A DNA stretch of 45,510 nucleotides. Source: Emiliania huxleyi CCMP1516 (Eukaryota; Haptophyta; Isochrysidales; Noelaerhabdaceae). Below are positions 39,193-45,510 of this stretch, in pieces. Each line of letters opens with the position of its first letter. Position 1 is the stretch's first letter. The translations under genes and the position numbers were made by a program. A model generated the notes under the pieces. The model did not search any database, was not told the origin of the DNA, and saw only the letters and a list, made by a program, of their open reading frames with translations. Location of the stretch: the NCBI RefSeq assembly GCF_000372725.1, contig NW_005200218.1, positions 63,486-108,995 of the forward strand, given 5' to 3'.

Positions 39193-41776
39193 AATGCTGC
39201 GAGAGAGATTTTTAGCAATATTTGTTTTGTAATGCTGCTGCTGCTGCTAATGCTGCCGCCACTGCTGCTGCTCTCTCCCGCCCCGCCCGCCCTCCCCGCC
39301 CCGCCCCGCCCGCCTGCCCACCCGCCCGGAAAGGCCTCCTTCCCCACAAGTAAGTCGCCCCAACCCTTTCGGCCCCTTCAAGATGGGCCTTCTCCCCCAA
39401 CCACTGTGGTGCTTTATCGGGGCGGATATTTTTGGGCTATCTCTCTCAAAAAACGATGTCAAGCGCCCGCTCGCAGCCAGCACGCGCCGCGCCCCTGGGC
39501 GCTCCCCGCTGCGGCGCGCCGCCCGCGCGCGGGTTGCCCGGGCGAGCGACCGCCACCGCTCGCCCCTCAGCACCCTCTGCCCGCGCACGGCCGACGCGCA
39601 AGCCCGCGGTCGCGCGCGAGCCGTCGCTTTGCGGACGCCGCCGTCTACCCGCGCTCGCTCGCGATCGAGTCAGACGACCCTATCTTCCGAGTAGCGGAGG
39701 TGTGCTTGCACCCCCTTCCCAAGGCACAAGTAATCGCGGCGGGGCCCGCAATCTCACATTTTGCGACTCACCCCCAGCAGGCGCGTTATCGGCGTGCTGC
39801 TGCTGCACAGGTTTTGCGGCCGCCCCGAGAGGGGGAGCGGCCGCTCCTCCGCACCATCGGCCCACGGCATCCTGGGCGGCGTCGGCGCCGCCCCAACGGC
39901 CGGCTCGGGCGCTTCCCGCCCCGCCTCGGCTACACTTTGTCGCGGCGATCTAGCGGTGCGCCGCCGCACCGCGCGCCTCCCCCGAGCCTCTGCACGGCGC
40001 GATGAGCCGCCTCGGCTGCCGCCGTGGTTGCGCCGGCGCCCCTCCCGCACGGCGCGACGCGACCGCAGCCGCGTGCGTGGTCTCACTCACCTCTCCCGCC
40101 CGCGCGTCCGCCTCTCAGACCCGCGCCTTCCCTTTCCCAGGCGCCATCACCGGCACGGCCGCCGCCGCCCGTGCGGCACCCGCGGCACCTCCCGCCCCCC
40201 CTGGCGATGCTGGCCGCTACCCCGCCGCCGTAGCTACCCTCCCCACCGCTGGTGCACCGCCTCCGCCGCCCCCCTCGGCGCTTCGCCCGTGATTTTGCCG
40301 CCTCCTCCTCCACCACCACCCGTCTAAGCTTCCGCCCGCCTTCTCGCCACCGCCGTCCGCGCCACCTCAGCCGCCCTCCCCGGCGCTGCACCGGCGCTGC
40401 AGTGCCGTCGGCGCCGCCGCCCGTGCCGCCTCGGCCTCTGCGCCTCCAACCTCGCCGCGTCCGCAGCGGTTCCGCCCTCGGCGCCTCCCACCTCTCACCC
40501 GCCAGGTCGAACTTCCGCCGACGATGGTGCCACCGCTGCCGCCCCCCCCGCTCGAGCCTCGGCCGCCGCACCCCGCCGTCCGCGCCCCGCCGCCACCCCC
40601 TCCGTCACGGCACACGCCGGCACCACCGCTACTACCGCTGGCTCCGCCCTAGACGCCGCCGACCGCTCGCAAGAGCGGCGAGCCCGGGGCCGACACCCCT
40701 CTGTTAGGTGACGGTCGACGGCTCCTTTCGAGGCTTTGTGGCCCTTTAAGAGGGCACCAGCAGCTTGGGGGGTGCGCGCTGGATGGCCGGCGCGGTGGAG
40801 CAGCGGCGCGGAGCCGGGGGTGCGTCGTGCGGCCGTCGGTGGCGCGACACGCGGCCTCCGGTAGCGATTCGCCGCGGCTCCGGCGGTGCGATTTTTGTGC
40901 GTTTTCGAAGGCTGTGGGCGGGATAGGGCTGGCTAGACCGGCCCTGGTGTGCCCTAGTGTGTTCCCTTACACCCCTGGCCCGGGAGCAGTAGCGCGGTGA
41001 TCGTCCCGAGGGCGTAGGGGCTCAAAAAACAATTGATCAAGTTTTCAGCCACTTAGAGCACACAGTGATCAGTGTCCCTCCTCGCACCATCGACAGATAG
41101 GCGCTCGATTCCTCCTCTCGCTGCCTACTCGCTGCCTCGAGGGGAGGAGGGGAAGATGTCGAGCGGGCGCCACTGCGCTAGCACGGCCGGAGGCCCCTCC
41201 CCGAAAGGCAAGTTTTAGCCACAAGAAACCCGAGACCCCTCCCCACCACCCCAATCCCCCCACCCCCTTGCTCCCCTCCCCCCCTCGGGAGGGCCGAACT
41301 GAGGCGCCCGTGGGGACCCCGCAATTCCCTTCCCCCCTCGGAGGGCCGGACTGAGGCGTCGAGGGCCCCGCTCTTTCCCTCGCATAGCGGCCACTCTTCG
41401 GATCGCTGGTCGAGCGACCCGGGGGATGCCCCGCGCGCCTGACCCAGGCGCGAGAAACGAATCTGCGAGGCGTGGCCGCACACGCGGCCCGATGGGGAGG
41501 AACGGGGCGAGCCCCCTCCAACCCACCCGCGCTAGGTCTCGGGTTTGACGCACGGGGTCACTCCCGCGAAACCCGTGAACTAGCCGGGGCAGTCGGAGAA
41601 GGGGCAACTCCGTGCACTGACGGTCGGCCGTCAGAAAACACGCCTCCGTGGCTCGGGTTACACCAATCCTCGCTACCCAACGCGGCCAAAGGATATCCAC
41701 CTCGAGAACCTCGAGATTAAAAAAATGCACCAGCCAGGCGCCGGACGGAAGAATCATCAAGTCGGACCGGGCGGCG
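38211..41776. other. Long region without a confident gene
   Basis: Contains a frame-shifted minus-strand fragment (38444-38745), CTG/CTGCTAATG trinucleotide tracts (about 39161-39192 and 39234-39250), and a Pro/Ala/Arg-rich stretch (39450-40650) in which all plus frames stay open. Within the latter, FADAAVYPRSLAIESDDPIF (about 39630-39685) is the most protein-like piece. Duplicated c-rich words at about 41275-41300 and 41333-41355 share gagggccg(a/g)actgaggcg. No RNA gene seen. Confidence 0.4.
38444..38745 (-). pseudogene. Frame-shifted exon-like fragment
   Basis: After a good acceptor (ttcttttcag, near 38746) the frame reads MASLAAAVEETASGSPQLPP, then, one frame over, ANDIFRATMPTAEFDIMDPL, LEALKRRYNRLQRQEWPRNK and a stop at 38446-38444. 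A small intron of acceptable size does not fix the shift. No family recognised. Confidence 0.3.
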
Positions 41777-42547
41777 ATGCAGCGACCGAGGCTGGCCGTC
41801 ACGCTCGCGGTATGCTTCATTGCCGGGCCAGTGCTGTGCTCCCCGAGGCGCTCCGGACGAAATGTCGGCGGGCGGATTGTGCCGGTGCGGACGTCTGGGG
41901 TGCAGACAGGTCCAGTCGCGGTTGCATTGGCAGCGGCAGTCGCTGGCTTCACGCTCGGAGAGAGGTCGCACCAGCCGCCCATGCCATGCCAGATGAGCGA
42001 AGTCTGCATCCAGCAGCGACAACTAGAGGAGGCGTCCATCTTCGGCCACATCTTCCAGCAGCAGCGGACCTTGGGCCTGGCTAGTTACCATTTTGTGAGC
42101 CCGGAGAGCAGCTACATCTCGTATGCAGCAGCCCCGAGCTCTTGGAAGCTGGCCGACGGCGGCGCGCCACCGGCCCGCACACCTAGATGCTGAATAAACA
42201 TTCCAAGTACGAATACACTCGAGAAGACGTGTGTGTTGCAGTTTCTCACCGCGAGCGCGTTCATACAGGCGCGGAAGTACTTCGTGTCGCCCGTGTACGA
42301 CGCCGCGAGCCGCACGTTCCGCGGCACCATTTTCTGGGGAATCAACCCTTTAAGTGGGCACAGTGCTTATTGGAAGTACGAGATGGTGTTCAGCCCCGAT
42401 CTTCAGTCAATAGAGAGCGGCGAGGTCCGCTCCTTCCGGCTCGACGGCACAGAGGACAGGGAGCCGGTACGGTTTGGGGTCGATCTGATCTACGAGTCGT
42501 GTGACCTTATCTATGACGACTTGTTCCCTATGGGGTTGGAGCAGTAA
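41777..42547 (+). CDS. Two-exon protein with signal/TM N-terminus, unknown family
   Basis: ATG 41777 (MQRPRLAVTLAVCFIAGPVL). Exon 1 41777-42163, exon 2 42242-42547 (TAA 42545-42547); the 78-nt intron is GC-AG and phase 0. In-frame stops after 42180 require splicing, and there is no usable GT donor. Product about 230 residues: signal-like start, second hydrophobic stretch (GPVAVALAAAVAGFTLGE), then EEASIFGHIFQQQRTLGLAS, FIQARKYFVSPVYDAASRTF, GTIFWGINPLSGHSAYWKYE, and an acidic end DLIYDDLFPMGLEQ. The layout (signal, then hydrophobic segment, then mature part) would fit a plastid or thylakoid protein of a complex-plastid alga, but that is inference. Balanced composition makes coding status good. 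Confidence 0.65.
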
Positions 42548-43938
42548 AGTACGCTACCGTGTGGCCAGTGTCACTTTCTGCGCGGCTTGTTCTCACCGCC
42601 ACGTCGAGACTACGAGAATTGTACACCTTTCTTTCCTGCCGATTACGTAGCGTTTCGGGAGCCGGGACGGGGGACGCGGGTATCTAGAGTGAGGGCCGAG
42701 CTGAGCACCTGTCCGACGGGTTCCCGCGCAGCCGACTCCCAGGCGTAGGCCGGTCGCTCCCCCGTCTTTGGGCCCTGTTGAGTCGTTCCGGAAGTTGAAG
42801 TTGGCGCATCACAAAGAACCCAAATCCAACCCTGCCAACCGAGCAAGCCCATGTGGGACGCGAGGTCTTGCTCCACCTTCTCGGCGCTCGCGTCGCCCAA
42901 CCTGAGAGCCTCATCCGCCATGCCGGGGCACATCTTGACCGGAGCCGGTCACATGTCCATCGTGCCCAAGACGGGGCACGGTCGACTCGACCGCGGCCGA
43001 TGGCACCGGCCCAACGGCCGACCAAGATTTTACGCCTCCGAACGCCGGGCCGGTGAGGTGGCGGGTCGGGCGACACGGAAAATCGGTGGCTGACAACGAC
43101 TTTTTGAGGCCATCGGTTTGAGGTCTGCAGACATTTTCTGGATGATCTCGCATTTCCCGAGGCGTAATCGCAGATCCAGACGGCCCAGCAGGTGGGCGCT
43201 GCAGGCGAGCCGCCTCACATCCTTCGCCCCCCCCGTCGCTCACGCTGCCTCTGAAGCACCGGACCACCCCCCCCGCGCCCAGGCGGCCTAGCTGCCGCGG
43301 GCTCCACCCACGCGGGCCACCATCAGCGCCGCCCGACGGCTCAGAACCTCTCTCTTTAGGTCCCACAAAGGCGGCGAGCGAGCGGCGAGGCAGATGAATC
43401 GAGCTCTGGACGCATGCCGCGAGAGCTGTGAGGGTCGCAGCTCGGCCTCCATCTTGCCCGGTAGTGGCGCGTCGGCTTGCCGGCTCACGGGGGTCACTGC
43501 CCCTAGGTGCCGCCTCACCTCGCCTCTATGCACCCTTCACCCTCTAGCGCCTCACCCTGCCCGGTGCCGTGGTAGTGGCGATGTCAGCCATGCTGGACCG
43601 GCGGCAGCGAGGCCGACGGGCGTGGCTGCGGCGACAACGGCGGCTTGGCCCGTGACGGCGACGGCGCTGACGGCAGAGCAGCTGCGGCCGGCACGGGCGG
43701 GTGCGGCCGAGCAGCGCGGCGCTCACAGCAGGCGGCCGGCGTGGCGGCGGCGACGGCGCCGCACGAGGAAGCGGTGGCGCAGCCGCGCATGACAGGTCCG
43801 GCGCGTGTCGAGCAGCGAGGTGGCGCGCCGCGCTGCCGACGCGCCCCCAGGCCGGAGGCGGCCGCCGCGTGCCGAGCCGCCGGCTGTTGGTGCTTACAGT
43901 CTGCGGCGGCGGCGCCGCCGCCGCCGTGGAGCGAGGCA

Positions 43939-43972
<34 letters not shown>

Positions 43973-45510
43973 GGGATGCGGCGGCTGCACGTTGTGCCTC
44001 GAGGCGTCGCTCGCGGCGCTGGTGCGGCGCGTGGTTGGCTGACGAGGTTGCGCGCGCACGGCGCTCGAGGGTGTAGTCACGTCCCTCGGCTCTCGCCACC
44101 GCTGTCGCCGCGCGCTCCGCGTTCGTTGTCGCCGGCGCTGCCCGCCTCGAGCCACTGCGGCCACTGCCGCGCGACGTTGCGCCGCGCCACGCTGGCCGTC
44201 GCTCTCTCGACGTTGTGGAGGAGGCTCTGTCCCACGTCGAGAGGAGGCGTTCCCGCGGTGATATTGACCCAGCTCTGTTGTCTCTAGGCTGCGTCGGCAC
44301 GGGAGGCGCTGCGGGCGGGAAGGTGGAGCGGGCTGCGGAGCGGCAGATTAGTGGCAGTGGCGACGGGCGGGGCGGCAGCGAGCAGGGTGGCGAGTGAGAC
44401 GTTGGAGAGGCGGGCCTGGGGAGGCTGGTGCCGGTGCCACTACAGGCGGTGCAGGTGCGGTGTGCTACTGTAGTGCTCGCTCACCGGAGCGAGCGCGGCG
44501 CTCGGACCGTCCTGGCAAGGGCCGCTGACCAGGACGGTCGCCAGGAGTCGGCTTGCACCGCGAGAGCGGCGAGGCGGGGGGAGAGGCCTGGTGAGGGTGT
44601 CAGCGGTGGTGCGTGTGTTAGTTAGGGGGAGAGGCGCGGGCCGGGGGAGCGGGAGGGGGTGGGGGGGTGGAAAATTTCGATACCCTAAGGTGCCCTGGTG
44701 ATCCTGGGTTAGTATCGTCTCTTCTGAGCCCGCTCTTGATGGGTTGGAAGCGTTTTCATAGCGAATTCACGCCGATTTTGCCATACGGACGTCCCTGGCG
44801 CGCGCTCTTGAAGGCCTCATCCTGGGATGGTGCTCGCCAGCGTGAGTTCATACAGTGCTGCGAGCTGGCCTAAGGCCGGACCTTACGACGGTCCAGCGCT
44901 GGGCAGCGTGATGGCTCTTACTCGAGGCGCGACATGAGTGTACGAGGACCTCAACGTCTCGGTTTGGCGAACCAGCATGAGGAGAGGAGCCGCTGTAGCT
45001 CCTCCCTGCAGCTTGCGCGTCGCGGTTTGGCCGACGTCCCATCCACCGCGCATACTGCGGCGGCTCTCCAGCTCAAGAAGGCTGCGCTCGACCACCACAT
45101 CGCCCGAGTCAGTGGTCCGGACGCCCCGCTGAGCCTCGCGCCGCAGTGCAGCCAGTTTGCGCGGCCGTGATGCGCGAACCGAACCGGTGCGATGTTGTTC
45201 GGCACTCTAGATGGCCTGAACATGCTTGCGTTCAAGTCTTGAGGTCTGCGCTTAAACTTGAAAATTTAATAAAATCGGGTCCGACCGGCCTACGCAGGCG
45301 TGCAAATGCATACGGCTCCAGTCCGCGACCTCCGTCTCGCATCGGTACGACGCACGACGGCACTTGCCTGCGTGCAGTGCCACACAGCGCACAGGCTAGT
45401 GCCATTTCACTGTGGCACAGCTCGCGTTACAAAACCTTGATTTGACCATTTGCGCCATTTTGTCCCTCTCGGTGCCTTCCAGAGGCAGCTGCGACCCCGC
45501 CAAGGGGACG
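42548..45510. other. Unassigned 3 kb
   Basis: 43540-44420 is GCC/GGC-rich with open frames on both strands and a (ggc)n run near 43938-43970; I read these as composition artefacts. At 44934-45170 (+) a frame reads ALQLKKAALDHHIARVSGPD and APLSLAPQCSQFARP before a stop and may be a gene or element fragment. Nothing is recognised as RNA, promoter or mobile element. Confidence 0.4.

Noticed and set aside
39432..40005. Plus-strand Arg/Pro/Ala-rich ORFs
   Set aside because: Three overlapping frames are open together and only one 20-residue piece looks protein-like; not enough for a gene call.
43540..44400. Coding gene on either strand in the GCC-rich block
   Set aside because: All frames are equally open and Ala/Arg/Pro-rich, with no motif, splice chain or composition contrast.
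44660..44870. snRNA or 5S-like gene around gggttagtatcgtct
   Set aside because: No match to conserved U1, U2, U4, U5, U6 or 5S boxes beyond a few bases, and no Sm site.
1..45510. Dinoflagellate origin proven by GC/GA donors and AG|G acceptors
   Set aside because: No relict spliced-leader sequence was seen, genes are not in unidirectional arrays, and base composition is very GC-rich; the donor pattern alone does not decide between lineages.

Overview
The window looks like nuclear DNA of a GC-rich microalga with a secondary plastid. A haptophyte is my best guess; a pelagophyte or dinoflagellate is not excluded. The evidence is spliced genes with mostly 65-110 nt introns, frequent GC-AG introns beside GT-AG ones, long Ser/Pro-rich extracellular proteins, Ala-rich low complexity and algal receptor-like domain mixes. 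There are no bacterial operons, tRNA, rRNA or CRISPR that I can see. The taxonomic call is inference; the gene structures below were read from the sequence by following frame and splice phase.

Layout: 77-1629 (+) is the 3' part of a threonyl-tRNA synthetase gene with six introns. 2165-3352 (-) encodes an acidic protein with an N-terminal myristoylation/palmitoylation signature. 3950-4699 (+) is a frame-broken relic. 5801-16974 (-) is an unusually large spliced locus. Its 3' part (5801-13963) encodes a receptor-like protein: Cys-rich modules, a beta-helix extended by six tandem exon copies, a long Cys-rich stalk, about eight membrane segments and a cytoplasmic TIR domain. Its 5' part (13964-16974) encodes an Ala/Glu-rich repeat protein with one membrane segment, and joins the receptor by an in-phase intron. 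If it is all one gene the protein is about 2,906 residues.

16975-21058 is gene-poor and repeat-rich. 21059-23981 (-) encodes a secreted or plastid-targeted Ala-rich protein with repeated W-L-A-K-L-D motifs. 24625-26055 (-) encodes an F-box/RCC1-repeat protein. 27169-33414 (-) encodes a giant modular Ser/Pro-rich wall- or matrix-type protein whose 5' end is broken inside a duplicated domain, close to a reverse-transcriptase-like scrap. 34498-36972 (-) encodes an ankyrin-repeat/U-box E3 ligase candidate. 37641-38210 (+) carries a C48 (Ulp1-like) protease domain with an apparently degenerate triad. 41777-42547 (+) encodes a two-exon protein with a signal-like N-terminus. The last 3 kb holds nothing I can identify.

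The most interesting signals are these. First, the start of each of the five shorter introns of the synthetase gene duplicates the start of the following exon (9-29 nt), which looks like intron birth by tandem duplication or target-site duplication. Second, the TIR receptor-like gene has a tandem exon-intron array whose copies switch between GT and GC donors. Third, introns in that locus are almost exclusively phase 0. F-box/RCC1, ankyrin/U-box and Ulp1-like proteins are all ubiquitin- or SUMO-pathway types, but nothing shows that they work together.
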